A stretch of 64,000 nucleotides of DNA from Isoetes taiwanensis (GCA_021234155.1 JAJEKV010000004.1:10852109-10916108), one strand, 5' to 3'. Shown: positions 10,759 to 24,132, numbered from the stretch's first letter. The notes: generated by a model from the sequence alone, not told the origin. Program-made: numbers and translations.

Positions 10759-12891
10759 TTGGTTAAAATTTTTTATATTAGTTTGCATTTGTTGACGATC
10801 TTGTTTCTAAACCCTTAGATTAAGAATACAAATGTAAATTAACCAATGTCATAAGGGGCACTGGATGGGGAAGTAGCACGAGAAGCCAAAGGAAAGAATC
10901 TGGTTGGGAAGGTTTAGTCCAGAGACATGGATATCGTAAGCAAACATGAATCCTATTATTAAACATGTATTACTTGAAATTATGATTTATTAAGGTGAAA
11001 TTGGTAATTAACAAGGATTCTGTGAGGCATTTGGAATAGCTGTATTGGGGTCTTGGTTGGAGATGAGTTCTCAAGGGTTACAACACCAGCACCAGTGATC
11101 TGAGGATTGTATAAATCCCTAAGCTAGCCGTATGATTTTTAAGAGTCATGTAATTTAAATTGGAAGCTAAAGAAGTAATATTTTAATATTGAAATATTAA
11201 AACCATAGCTAAGGGTGGCTTCCCATTAGCATCAGACCCGAGTTTTATACTTGTTCGGCGTAGCAAACAAAGACCCATTCCTATTTGCAATGGCATTTCT
11301 TACCTGTTGCCTTCCGGTGAGAGAGCAGTGAACCCTAAAAAGCATTGAGATAGCCGGTTTGAATGCACAGGAGAACTGGAAGCCGTTTGGATTCATCCTA
11401 AACGACAAACTCCAATATAAACTCAATTTTTCAGATGCAATGATGGTGCATCTGAAATTTTTTTCGGATATGGTGCCATCTCACCCCATTTGAGTTCCGG
11501 TAGAAGCAATGGGAATGGCAAATCTCGTAGTTGAGATTGCCATGTGGCACATGAACTCTAGTAAAAGACTCTAATGGAGATGGGCCCTAATGGCTATTTG
11601 CAACTATGGAGATGGAGCCATGCTAAGGAATAGCCTCTTACAGATATTGGATATAGACGGTCTCTCAGCATCAAAGGTAACTAAGGTAGTATGTGGATAA
11701 TTTAAACGTTCGAATTACAAAAGAGGTGCTTAACGAGATGCGTAAGTAGTAGGACTTACAGCAGATCTTTGGACAAGCTACTTCAACCTTTCAGGGGAAT
11801 ATCAAGGGATCTAGACACCTGTGTATAGTAAACTCTAATGTCATATGTCTTGGTCTTTGCATTGTTCAACTGCTATCATGGTATTTTGATGTCTATTGGA
11901 TCCTCTGGGGTCGGGCTTCTAGGTCTGGTGGCCTAGGGGTGCTCCAGCATGTTCATGTTCATCTGTGGTATTCTTGTGCTCTGTGACACCGGCTTCCTCA
12001 CAGGCGTAGCTTCCTGATGAGGTTGTGCGTCAACTCTTGTGACTCTATGGTAAGAGGTCCTCCAGCGCTAGACATGGGTTGGGAAGGGTATGTGCATACG
12101 AGGTCTCCCCCACCAACTCTGCGTACAGGGATTGGAATGTGAGCTAGCTGGGCATTTTTCTGCTAACAGGGCCTGCATGTAGGCTGGCTGAGCTTCCCAT
12201 GGTCCCGGAGCTATATTTCTGATGTTTTTTTAATCTCAGCTATGTTTTTCTTTTTTAAGAGTAAGATTAGATTTTTTTTCCATTAACTAGAAAAAGCCAT
12301 TATATGACAATTCTGCTAGACTAAAGAAGCCATATAGGCACATGGAAACATGAAACAAAATAATTGCCCAAGTGTGGCAATCAAGGAATAATGTAAAGAC
12401 TAAATTTAGCTTTTTGACGATTTTTAGCACATTTTAGAAAATGTTGGCTAAAGTAAATGGAAAACATTGGAAAAAAATAATAATTTTAGCTTAACCTTTT
12501 CCACGGCTGCACCAATCTTCGAGCACTTTAGCCAAATGCAAAGTAAGAGAGCGAAAATTGGAAACATTTAGCTAAACTATAGAAAGTTTTGAAATGAGTT
12601 TCGCGTTAGTTTAACTAAAGTAACCCTAGGTTCTAAATGCAAACAATTCGCTAAAAGCATAATAATATTTTCTTAAGGTTTTTCGTGCCCACGCCACAGA
12701 AAGTTTTTGGATGATTTTTGGGTTAGTTTAATTAAATGCTAGAATATATAAGAGGGGAAAGTTATAGAGTTTCGATAAGTCACAGAAAGTTTTGGGATTA
12801 GTTTTCAGCAAGTTTAGTTAAAGCCATTACGCTAATAAAAAATATGTGATTAGTTTTTTATTCCCTAGTGGCAATATCATGTAATAATTCC
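10759..12891. other. Intergenic stretch between two mobile elements
   Basis: No gene recognised. The first part is mixed composition and 12240-12890 is strongly AT-rich. A minus-strand frame at 11232-11426 has no domain. The stretch ends at the TTA target site of the CACTA-like element. Confidence 0.45.
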
Positions 12892-12894
12892 TTA

Positions 12895-12924
12895 CACAAC
12901 AAGAGAATGGACATTTAGCGACGT
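12895..12924 (+). repeat. Left terminal inverted repeat of the CACTA-like element
   Basis: Starts CACAACAAGAGAATGG and ends TTAGCGACGT. It pairs with 24133-24162. Confidence 0.9.
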
Positions 12925-13150
12925 GGGCTTGCGACGTCTGTGCGACGTGACGTCGCAAATAACGTCACCATGCGACGTCACGTCGCAGACACGTCGCATG
13001 CGACGTGTGGTGCGACGTCTGACACCGTGACGTGGCAGATCTGTCACGCCAGGTGCGCCACGTCTACGACCACGTCGCATCGCGTGCGTCACTTTTGTGC
13101 GACGTCACGTCGCACGCGACGTCACGTCGCGCGGGACGTCTGCTGGACGT
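12925..13150. repeat. Left subterminal CGACGT-rich repeats
   Basis: A dense, irregular series of GCGACGT, CGTCGC and related 6-8 bp words on both strands. This is the arrangement expected for transposase-binding subterminal repeats. The open frames seen here arise from the repeats and are not genes. Confidence 0.8.
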
Positions 13151-13169
13151 CTAGTGTACTTTGTTCTTT

Positions 13170-16100
13170 TTGGAGAACAAGGGTGGTCTTCTGGCCACGA
13201 AAGTTGGTCCCCAGGGTAATGTCGATATTCTGAGTCCATTGGAAGAGCCAAATCATGGTTTTGGAGAGGGGAAATTGCTCGTCCATCGCGGCGGCCTTCG
13301 TGAAGAGAACTTTTGTGGCAAAGCACTCCGAAGACTTCTGAGCTATTTCATCGTGCACCAACACCGCATATCCTAGTGAAATATTTTTCTCATGTCCGCA
13401 CCCAAGACGCTGTTGCACCTTTTGAGAATTTTTAGTTATGCGTTCTTTTGCATTCATGCTTCATAAATTGTAATTAATCGTGGTATGGAATTAAATTTCG
13501 ATTTTTGTCGGTTGGCTTCCTAGGTCATCCCCAAAGATGAGGCAAATTTTTAGAATTTCGGATAAAGTTCTGATCAAATAGGTAGCATTGAACGGTCTAG
13601 GCTGTTGTTGGCAAGTAGCAAAGACATTCATAAATTAAGTAATTAATGCATAGTAAGGAATTAAATTCTGATTTTTTGTCACAGCTTCCTAAGTCATCGC
13701 CAACGCATACATGCCAGTTTTCAAAATTTCAGGACAAGGTTTAGATCAAAGTGTTTGCATTAGTGCGGTCAGGGGCAAACTGTTGTTGGCAAATCCAAAC
13801 CGAAGTTGCACACTTGCCCAAGTCAAACAAGGCCAGGACCTTGCAAGGCCGCCTCATTAGAGGGGAGAGTCCTAACCCCAAGAGGCGAGCCACAAAAAGT
13901 TTCCCGAGGCAGCCTTTCCTGGCAGCGCTCCCCCGGAGGGCCGTACGCTAAAGACCACACTCCCGGATCTCGGTTCCCCTATCCGACCGTTGAATCCTTT
14001 GTTCAAGGGCCCTGGCTCGATAAGGTCCAAAAAACTCCAACATCCGTCCGGGAGAACTTATCAAACCATGAAGCGCCCCGCAAGGGTCGAGTGTAGAAAC
14101 CAAAGTGTTTTGTCGTTCGGACATTGCGGAGGCTCCGGAATGGCGATTCGACCGCCACATCGTCGGGAGGCCGAATTACCCTAGAGACCAAGTTGCACGG
14201 TCATTTTGCAAAAAAGAAAGAAACACTTACGCCCTACGTTGCGATTCGACGCCCACCTCCTATGCCAATTGACTACGAGTGTGTTGGACATGAGATAGTT
14301 TGACGCTTTCCTCGAGAAGGGGTGGTCTTCCGCCATGACACTTGGTCCCCTCGGGGCAATGTCGACGTTTGAGTCCATTGGCGTGAGCAATCATGATTAG
14401 AGAGGGAAGTTGCCCGTCCGTCGCCGGGGCTTTCGGAGAGTACTTGCGGGGCAAGCCGCTTGGGGATGGTTTTAGGGTCCCCGCCCGTGTCAACACCCCT
14501 CACGCCAAGACACGGCGCAAGGTCCTACTCGAACCGACAAGGATAGAGCCTCCCTAAACGTAAACCCTATGAGTTGCCGTGTTCTAGCGGTGGTTTGCAT
14601 TTTGGGTGCCGAAGTTTTGGTCTTTGCACTTGGGACTTGGCCGATAAGATGCAGCTTGAGAACGCTGAAGCAAGGGGAACCGGACGGAATGGAGTTTGAT
14701 CCTGTACTCCTCCCGTTGTGGCGCTTAGAAGTAAAGGGCGACTTTTGCAATTAGCAAGACATTCATAAATTAAGTAATGAATGCATAGTACGAAATTAAA
14801 TTCTGATTTTTTGTCACAGGCTTCCTAAGTCATCGCCAATGTACATGCCCGTTTTCAAAATTTCCGGACAAGGTTTAGATCAAAGTGTTTGCATTTAATG
14901 CGGTCCGGGCAGCTGTTGTTGGGCACCGAAATGGGCACACTTGCCCAAGTCAAACAAGGCGAGGACCTTGCAAGGTCGCCTCATTAGAGGGGAGAGTCCT
15001 AACCCCAAGAGGCGAGCCACAAAAGTTTCCCGAGGCAGCCTTTCCCTCGGCGGTAGCCTCGGGAGGGGACGCTAAAGACCACACTCCCGGATCTCGGTTC
15101 CCCTATCCGACCGATTGAATCCTTTTGTTCAAGGGCGGCTCGATAAGGTCCAAAAGTCCAACATCCGTCCGGGAGAACTTATCAAACCGCAAGCGCCCCG
15201 CGGTCTTAACCGCGTAGAAACCAAAGTGTTTTGTCGTTCGGACATTGCGGAGGCTCGAATGGCGATTCGACTTCGCCACATCGTCCGGGAGGTCGAAATT
15301 ACCCTAGGGACCAAGTTGCACGGTCATTTTTGCAAAAGAAAGAAACACTTACGCCCTACGTTAAAAAGATTCGAGGCGAGGACCCACCTCCTATGCCAAT
15401 TGACTACGAAAGTGTGTTGGACATGAGATAGTTTGACGCTTCCTCGAGAAGGGGTGGTCTTCTGGCCATGACACTTGGTCCCCAGGGCAATGTCGACGTT
15501 TCGAGTCCATTGGCAGAGCCGAATCATGATTCCGGAGAGGGAAGTTGCCCGCCCCGCTGTGGCCTTCGGGAGAGTACTTTCGGGGCAAGCCGCTTCGGAT
15601 GGTTTTAGGGTCCCTCGCCGGGTGTCAACACCCCCTCTACGTCCAAGACACGGCGCCAAGGTCCTACTCGAATCTGACAAGGATAGAGCCTCCGAAACGT
15701 AAACCCTATGAGTTGCCAGGTTCTAGCAGGGTTTGCATTTTGGGTGCCGAGTTTTGGTCTTTTGCACTTGGGACTTGGCCGATAAGATGCAGTTGAGAAC
15801 GCGAAGCAAGTGGAACTGACGGAATGGAGTTTGGATCCGTACTCCTCCCGTTGTGGCAGTTAGAAGTAAAGGGCGCTTTTGCCAGTAGCAAGACATTCAT
15901 AAATTCGTAATTAATGCATAGTACGAAATTAAATTCTGATTTTTTGTCAGAGGCTTCCTAAGTCATCGCCAACATCTGATGCCAGTTTTCAAAATTTCCG
16001 GACAAGGTTTAGATCAAAGTGTTTGCATTAGAACTGTCCAGGGCAGCTCGTTGTTGGGCAGCCGAGCCGCACACTTGCCCAAGTCAAACAAGGCCGGACC

Positions 16101-19100
16101 TTGCAAGGCCGTCTCATTAGAGGGGGGAGAGTCTGAACCCCAAGAGGCGAGCCCCAAAAGTTTTCGAGGTAGCCTTTCTCGGCGGGCTCCCGGGGCCGAC
16201 GCTAAAGACCACACTCCGGGATCTCGGTTCCCCTATCCGACCATTGAATCCTTCGTTCAAGGGCCCCGCCCGATAGGGTCCAACAAAATCCAACATCCGG
16301 TCCGAGAACTTATCAAACCGCTGGCTGCGTTCTGGCGGTCGACTTTGTAGAAACCAAAGTGTTTTGTCGTTCGGACATGCGCGGTGGCTCGGAATGGCGA
16401 TTCGACTTTCGCCACATCGTCCCGGGGAGGCGAAATTACCCTAGAGACCAAGTTGCGCGGTCAGTTTTGCAAAAGAAAAAAACACTTACGCCCTACGCTA
16501 AAAGATTCGGCACGCCCACCTCCTAGGCCAATTGACTACGAGTGTGTTGGACATGAGATAGTTTGACGCTTCCTCGAGAAGAGGTGGTCTTCTGGCCACG
16601 AAACTTGGTCCACAGGACATTGTCAACATTCCGAGTCCATTGGCAGAGCCGAATCACGATTCCGGAGAGGGGAAGTTGCCTGTCCGTCGCCAGGGCCTTC
16701 GGGAGAGGACTTTTGGGGCAAGCTGCTTCCGGATGGTTTTTAGGGTCCCTGCTCTGGTGTCAACACCCCCCCTCTACGTCAAGACACGGCGCAAGGTCCT
16801 AGTCGAATCTGACAAGGATAGAGCCTCCGAAACGTAAACCCTATGAGTTGCCAGGTTCTAGCAGGGTTTGCGTTTTGGGTGCCGAGTTTTGGTCTTTTGC
16901 ACTTGGGACTTGGCCGATAAGATGCAGTTGAGAACGCGAAGCAAGGGGAACTGACGGAATGGAGTTTGGATCTGTACTCCTCCCGTTGTGGCAGTTAGAA
17001 GTAAAGGGCAGCTTTTGCAGTAGCAAGACATTCATAAATTCGTAATTAATGCATAGTACGAAATTAAATTCTGATTTTTTGTCAGCAGGCTTCCTAAGTC
17101 ATCGCCAACGTACATGCCAGTTTTCAAAATTTCCAGACAAGGTTTAGATCAAAGTGTTTGCATTAGTACGGTCCGGGCAGCCTGTTGTTGGGCAGCCGAG
17201 CTGGCACACTTGCCCAAGTCAAACAAGGCCAGGACCTTGCAAGGCCGCCTCATTAGAGGGGAGAGTCCTAACCCCAAGAGGCGAGCCACAAAAAGTTTCC
17301 CGAGGCAGCCTTTCCTGGCAGCGCTCCCCCGGAGGGCCGTACGCTAAAGACCACACTCCCGGATCTCGGTTCCCCTATCCGACCGTTGAATCCTTTGTTC
17401 AAGGGCGCTGGCTCGATAAGGTCCAAAAAAGTCCAACATCCGTCCGGGAGAACTTATCAAACCGCGAAGCGTCCTGCGGTCGACCGTGTAGAAACCAAAG
17501 TGTTTTGTCGTTCGGACATTGCGGAGGCTCCGGAATGGCGATTCGACTTCGCCACATCGTCCGGGAGGTCGAAATTACCCTAGGGACCAAGTTGCACGGT
17601 CATTTTTGCAAAAGAAAGAAACACTTACGCCCTACGTTGCAGTATTCGACAGCCACCTCCTAGGCCAATTGACTACGAGTGTGTTGGACATGAGATAGTT
17701 TGACGCTTCCTCGAGAAGGGGTGGTCTTCTGGCCATGAAACTTGGTCCCCAGGGCAATGTCGACGTTTCGAGTCCATTGGCAGAGCCGAATCATGATTCC
17801 GGAGAGGGGAAGTTGCCCGTCCGTCGCCAGGGCCTTCGGGAGAGGACTTTTGGGGCAAGCTGCTTCCGGATGGTTTTTAGGGTCCCTGCTCTGGTGTCAA
17901 CACCCCCCCTCTACGTCAAGACACGGCGCAAGGTCCTAGTCGAATCTGACAAGGATAGAGCCTCCGAAACGTAAACCCTATGAGTTGCCAGGTTCTAGCA
18001 GGGTTTGCGTTTTGGGTGCCGAGTTTTGGTCTTTTGCACTTGGGACTTGGCCGATAAGATGCAGTTGAGAACGCGAAGCAAGGGGAACTGACGGAATGGA
18101 GTTTGGATCTGTACTCCTCCCGTTGTGGCAGTTAGAAGTAAAGGGCAGCTTTTGCAGTAGCAAGACATTCATAAATTCGTAATGAATGCATAGTACGAAA
18201 TTAAATTCTGATTTTTTGTCAGCAGGCTTCCTAAGTCATCGCCAATGTACATGCCAGTTTTCAAAATTTCCAGACAAGGTTTAGATCAAAGTGTTTGCAT
18301 TAGTACGGTCCGGGCAGCCTGTTGTTGGGCAGCCGAGCTGGCACACTTGCCCAAGTCAAACAAGGCCAGGACCTTGCAAGGCCGCCTCATTAGAGGGGAG
18401 AGTCCTAACCCCAAGAGGCGAGCCACAAAAAGTTTCCCGAGGCAGCCTTTCCTGGCAGCGCTCCCCCGGAGGGCCGTACGCTAAAGACCACACTCCCGGA
18501 TCTCGGTTCCCCTATCCGACCGTTGAATCCTTTGTTCAAGGGCCCTGGCTCGATAAGGTCCAAAAAAATCCAACATCCGTCCGGGAGAACTTATCAAACC
18601 GCGAAGCGTCCTGCGGTCGACCGTGTAGAAACCAAAGTGTTTTGTCGTTCGGACATTGCGGAGGCTCCGGAATGGCGATTCGACTTCGCCACATCGTCCG
18701 GGAGGCCGAAATTACCCTAGAGACCAAGTTGCACGGTCATTTTTGCAAAAGAAAGAAACACTTACGCCCTACGTTGCAGTATTCGACAGCCACCTCCTAG
18801 GCCAATTGACTACGAGTGTGTTGGACATGAGATAGTTTGACGCTTCCTCGAGAAGGGGTGGTCTTCTGGCCATGAAACTTGGTCCCTGGGGCAATGTCGG
18901 CGTTCGAGTCCATTGGCAGAGCGAATCATGATTCCGAGAGAGGGAAGTTGTCCGTCCGTGGCGGGGGGAGAGTACTTACGGGGCAAGGCGCTTGGGATGG
19001 TTTTAGGGTCCCTGCGCCGGTGTCAACACCCCCTACGTCAAGACACGGCATAAAGGTCCAAGGTCCTAGACAAGGAATCGACAAGGATTGAGTTGCCGAG

Positions 19101-21980
19101 GTTCTAGTAGGGTTTGCATTTTGGGTGCCGAAGTTTTGGTCTTTTGCACTTGGGACTTGGCCGATAAGATGCGATTGAGAACGCGAAGCAAGGGGGCCCG
19201 ACGGAATAGAGTTTGGATCCTGTACTCCTCCGTTGTGGCGTTAGAAGTAAAGGGCAGCTTTTGCAAGTAGCAAGACATTCATAAATTCGTAATTAATGCA
19301 TAGTACGAAATTAAATTCTGATTTTTTGTCGTGAGGCTTCCTAAGTCATCGCCAACATATCTGAGCCGGTTTTCAAAATTTCGGACAAGGTTTAGATCAA
19401 AGTGTTTGCATTAGAACCGCCCGGGCAGCTTTGTTGTTGGGCAGCCGAAGCTGGCACACTTGCCCAAGTCAAACAAGGCCAGGACCTTGCAAGGCCGTCT
19501 CATTAGAGGGGAGAGTCTGAACCCCAAGAGGCGAGCCCCAAAAGTTTCCGAGGTAGCCTTTCCGGCGCTCCCGGGGGCCGTGACGCTAAAGACCACACTC
19601 CGGATCTCGGTTCCCCTATCCGGACCGTTGAATCCCTTCGTTCAAGGGCCCCGCTCGATAGGGTCCAACAAAATCCAACATCCGTCCGGGAGAACTTACC
19701 AAACCATGGCGTTCTGCGGTCGGCCAGGTGTAGAAACCAAAGTGTTTTGTCGTTCGGACTTTTGCGGTGGCTCGGAATGGCGATTCGACTTCGGCCACAT
19801 CGTCGGGAGGCGAAATTACCCTAGAGACCAAGTTGCACGGTCAATTTTGCAAAAGAAAGAAACACTTACGCCCTACGTTGCAAAAAGATTCGATGTGACC
19901 ACCTCCTAGGCCAATTGACTACGAGTGTGTTGGACATGAGATAGTTTGACGCTTCCTCGAGAAGAGGTGGTCTTCTGGCCACGAAACTTGGTCCCCAGGA
20001 CATTGTCGACATTCCGAGTCCATTGGCGAGCGAATCACGATTGGGAGGAGGGAAGTTGCTGTCCGTCGCCGGGGCCCGGGGAGAGGACTTTTGGGGCAAA
20101 GCCGCTTGTGTGGTTTTAGGTTCCGTGCTCACGGCGTCAACACCACCCCTCTCACGCCAAGACACGCGCAAAGGTCCTAGTCGAATCGACAAGGATAGAG
20201 CCTCCAAACGTAAACCCTATGAGTTGCCGGGTTCTAGTTGGGGTTTTGCGTTTTGGGTGCCGAAGTTTTGGTCTTTTGCACTTGGGACTTGGCCGATAAG
20301 ATGCAGTTGAGAATGCGAAGCAAGGGGAACTGACGGAATGGAGTTTGGATCTGTACTCCTCCCGTTGTGGCAGTTAGAAGTAAAGGGAAGCTTTTGCAGA
20401 AGCAAGACATTCATAAATTCCTAATTAATGCATAGTACGGAATTAAATTCTGATTTTTGTCGTGAGGCTTCTTAAGTCATCGCCAACATGAGGCCATTTT
20501 TCAAAATTTCGGACAAGATTTAGATCAAAGTGTTTGCATTAGAACGGTCCGGGGCAGCTTTGTTGTTGGGCAGCCGAAATGGGCACACTTGCCCAAGTCA
20601 AACAAGGCCAGGACCTTGCAAGGCCAACTCATTAGAGGGGAGAGTCCGGACCCCAGGAGGCGAGCCCCAAAAAGTTTCCCGAGGCAGCCTTTCCTGGCAG
20701 CGCTCCCCCGGGGGGCCGTATGCTAAAGACCACACTCCCGGATCTCGGTTCCCCTATCCGACCATTGAATCCTTCGTTCAAGGGCCCTGTCTCGATAAGT
20801 TCCAAAAAAATCCAACATCCGTCCGTGAGAACTTATCAAACCGCGAAGCGTCCTGCGGTCGACCATGTAGAAACCAAAGTGTTTTGTCGTTCAGACATTG
20901 CGGAGGCTCCGGAATGGCGATTCGACTCCGCCACATCGTCCGGGAGGCCGAAATTACCCTAGAGACCAAGTTGCATGGTCAGTTTTGCAAAAGAAAGAAA
21001 CACCGGCGCCCACGTTGCGATGATTCGGCGGACCACCTCCTAGGCCAATTGACTACGAGTGTGTTGGACATGAGATAGTTTGACGCTACCTCGAGAAGGG
21101 GTGGTCTTTTGGCCATGAAACTTGGTCCCCAGGGCAATGTCGACGTTTCGAGTCCATTGGCAGAGCCGAATCACGATTCCGGAGAGGGGAAATTGCCCGT
21201 CCGTCGCCAGGGCCTTCGGGAGAGGACTTTTGGGGCAAGCTGCTTCCAGGTGGTTTTTAGGGTCCGTGCTTTGGCGTCAACACCCCCCCTCTACGTCAAG
21301 ACACGGCGCAAAGTCCTTGTCGAATCTGACAAGGATAGAGCCTCAAAACGTAAACCCTATGAGTTGCGGGTTCTAGCGGGTTTTTGCGTTTTGGATGCCG
21401 AGTTTTGGTCCTTTGCACTTGGGACTTGGCCGATAAGATGCAGTTGAGAACGCGAAGCAAGGGAACTGACGGAATGGAGTTTGGATCTGTACTCCTCCCG
21501 TTGTGGCAGTTAGAAGTAAAGGGCAGCTTTTGCAGTAGCAAGACATTCATAAATTCGTAATTAATGCATAGTACGAAATTAAATTCTGATTTTTTTGTCG
21601 TGAGGGCTTCCTAAGTCATCGCCAACATACTGAGCCGGTTTTCAAAATTTCCGGACAAGGTTTAGATCAAAGTGTTTGCATTAGAGCGGTCCGGGCAGCC
21701 TGTTGTTGTTGGGCAGCCGTGTGGCACACTTGCCCCAAGTCAAACAAGGCCAGGACCTTGCAAGGCCGTCTCATTAGAGGGGAGAGTCCGAACCCCAAGA
21801 GGCGAGCCCCAAAAAGTTTCCCGAGGCAGCCTTTCCGGTGGCTCCCACCGGGGCCGTGCGCTAAAGACCATATTCCGGATCTCGGTTCCCCTATCCGGAC
21901 CGTTGAATCCCGTTCAAGGGCCCTGTCTCGATAAGGTCCAAAAAAATCCAACATCCGTCCGGGAGAACTTATCAAACCGC
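13170..21980. repeat. Tandem array of a ~1,135-bp unit, about 7.8 copies
   Basis: The landmark GACATTCATAAATT recurs at 13623, 14758, 15892, 17027, 18164, 19274, 20406 and 21542, giving spacings of 1135, 1134, 1135, 1137, 1110, 1132 and 1136. Other landmarks (AAGTCAAACAAGGC, CCTTGCAAGGCC, GATCTCGGTTCCCC, GGTGGTCTTCTGGCC) keep the same register. The first copy is partial (from about 13170) and the last breaks off at about 21980. Units carry many small indels, so no reading frame is conserved across all copies; the longest frames, at 17154 and 18291, appear only where two neighbouring units are nearly identical. The array is noticeably more GC-rich than its surroundings. I know of no matching gene or rRNA. 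Confidence 0.95.
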
Positions 21981-22194
21981 CACCCGGGCTCAAACATGCC
22001 ACCCCTGTGCTCAAACATTCGTAAGTAGTAGCAATAGAAGATTGGTTAAATCCGGAATGCAATTTTTTTTGCATATATATGGCTCGGGAATGTCCAAATT
22101 AGCATAAGGACAAACTTTCATGACCATCGGATGAAAAAAAGGCACCAAAAATTTAAAAAGTGTTAGGCGTCGCTATAACAAAAATATTCAGCGG

Positions 22195-22263
22195 ACACGC
22201 CGCGATGCGACGTTAAACCGTATATATACGATTTCAAAATTACGTCGCATGCGGCGTGCGTGT
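22195..22263. repeat. Inverted repeat of GCGACG-type arms inside the CACTA-like element
   Basis: ACACGCCGCGATGCGACGT (22195-22213) is nearly mirrored by ACGTCGCATGCGGCGTGCGT (from 22242). The arms enclose an AT-rich centre with TATATATA. The words match the subterminal repeats at the element ends, so this may be an internal copy of a terminus or a second protein-binding cluster. Confidence 0.7.
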
Positions 22264-22439
22264 TTTTCTGATCCGCGGGCGTCTTTTTCGGGACCATTCT
22301 AGGCTTCCTTCTATCGACTATTTTGGGCGATCTTGGCATTTCGACCTTGAGCGACTTGCAAGCACTCTTTTTTAAGGTTAGTAGATCATGGTTTTGGATT
22401 GAATGGTTTTTGGATTGAATGATTTAGTGTAGATTTCAA

Positions 22440-22745
22440 ATTTTTTTTTTTCTATCTCTTTTTTTTTTTCTTCTTCTTGTTTCTTCATTCTTCTTCTTTT
22501 TCCTTCTTTCCTCATTTCTTTCTTCGATTGTTCCCTTATTTCACTCTTCCATTCTTCCATTCTTCTATCTTCTTCCATTTCATTCTCTTATTTCTTCCAT
22601 TCTTCTCTTTCTTCCCCTAATTTCTTTTTCTCCTTTTCCCTCCTCTTTCCCCTTCTCTTCTTCTTTGATTCATTCATTTTTTTTTCTTTCTTGTTTTACT
22701 ATTTCTTCATCTTTTTTTTTTTTTTTTTTTTTTTTCTTCTTCGAC
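22440..22745. repeat. Pyrimidine-rich low-complexity tract
   Basis: About 300 bases of almost pure C and T (TTCTTC, TTTTCTTT), including a T run near 22711-22735. No coding meaning. Confidence 0.85.
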
Positions 22746-22900
22746 CTTTTTTTCCGTTGTTCTTATTCTTCTAACTCTTTGTTGCTTTCTATTTCGATTT
22801 GGACCCGTCAGGATCTTGTTACACACGTCCTTCTTTTGGTAAGTTGTTGGCGCTTGCATTTTATTTTTATAATTTTAAGCGGGTTAAAAAATTGATGGAG

Positions 22901-23205
22901 TGGCTTGTTCAAGGGCACGGCGGGTCGGCTCCACCTAGAGTGGGGAGGACCATGTACCCGGGTTCAAGTCCACTTCACACGATCATATATTTTTCCTAGG
23001 TTAAGGAGTGGGTTGTTCAAGGGCACGGGTAGGCTCCACCTAGAGTGGAGAGGGCCACGTGCGGGGTTCAAGTCCACGACCACTTGTTATTTTTTAGGTT
23101 TAAAATAAAATTGTAGTGGCTTGTTCAAGGGCACACGGTAGGGCTCCACTACGAAAGTGGAGACGACCAGGTGTTCGGGTCCAAGTCGACTTTTCTTGTA
23201 ATTCT
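22901..23205 (+). repeat. Three 108-bp tandem repeats with tRNA-like control boxes
   Basis: Units begin at 22901, 23009 and 23117 with TGGCTTGTTCAAGGGCAC or a close variant. They continue through GGCTCCACCTAGAGTGG. The first two contain GGTTCAAGTCC (22961 and 23065), which fits the RNA polymerase III B-box pattern GGTTCRANNCC; the third is degenerate. The start of each unit loosely resembles an A box. The 60-bp spacing is wide for a simple tRNA, and I cannot fold a good cloverleaf. A tRNA-derived SINE head is possible. Confidence 0.55.
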
Positions 23206-23929
23206 TAGGTAGAGGTGGCCAAATCTAGCTTATAACCCTAAAGCGTATGTTAGCCAACTCTAGCTTTTAATCCGACTAATCCAGATTTGGAAGGGGCTCA
23301 TTTCGATGATGGGGGGAGCTGCTTCGAAAAAGAAGGTACATGACCTAGTCATAGTCTTATTTTTATTCTTTTGTTTTGTGTTAATCTATCGATTTATAGA
23401 AAAGGCAAAGAGTGATTACAAAATTGAAGTCGAATGCCAAAAAATTGGGAGGCGATTGGTCAAAGGTCCCTAAACCACTTAATCTGTCCATAAGGAAGAT
23501 ATCAAGGTATTTGTTATTTGTTGCCATTCGTTCAATTCGAAATAAGACATTTAACTTATCATGTTGTATTCCTTGCAATCAGATCACTTTCGAACGTGCA
23601 AAGGATTCCAAGGAAAAACATCTGCCTCACGGACTGCCAAGGCAACTTCAAGCAAACGAATTCCGTCTCACTTGGGTTCTGGCGGCCGAAAAGGCTTTTT
23701 ACATAGATTCGTAAGTGCTATAAACTCTTAGTTCACGTTAACTTTCAATGTCATTGTCTAATATTGGTCGTATTGTTATAGAATTGGCTATACGGGTTTT
23801 CCCCTAACAGGGAACACGTAAAGATAGCCACTACTCGCCTCTTGCCTCTTGTATATGATATTGTAACTAACTATTAAAATTCTTTCCTTTTTTTTTTTTT
23901 TTTTTTTTTTTTTAATTATTTTTTTTCAG
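23206..23929. other. Interior of the CACTA-like element, no gene recognised
   Basis: Open frames at 23412-23714 (up to 100 codons) show no domain. A possible intron ends at the T-rich run and TTTTTTTTCAG at about 23930, so captured host exons are conceivable but not demonstrated. Confidence 0.35.
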
Positions 23930-24132
23930 ACACCACGCCGCGACGCTGACGTCCACGCCCCATGCGACGCCCGAGCGACGCCTCGAGTCACGCCTCGAAG
24001 TCACGTCTGGCGACGTCGAAGCGACGACGCCGCCGACGCCAGATGCGACGACGTCGCGATGCGACATAGTCCGCAACGACGCTCGGCGACGTCTATGCGA
24101 CGCCGTCAGACGTCGCATAGACGTCGCTATAG
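23930..24132. repeat. Right subterminal CGACG-rich repeats
   Basis: Closely packed GCGACG, GACGTCGC and GACGCC words on both strands, matching the left subterminal zone in type and length. Confidence 0.8.

Noticed and set aside
12892-13457. Coding frames in the CGACGT-rich zone
   Set aside because: Arg- and Thr-rich translations arise from the subterminal repeat words on both strands.
13170-21980. CRISPR-like or rDNA array
   Set aside because: The unit is 1.1 kb with no short repeat/spacer alternation, and I see no conserved rRNA core sequence.
13751-22028. Many open frames of 60-180 codons on both strands across the tandem array
   Set aside because: They recur because the 1,135-bp unit recurs. 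Indels break every frame in at least some units and no domain is visible.
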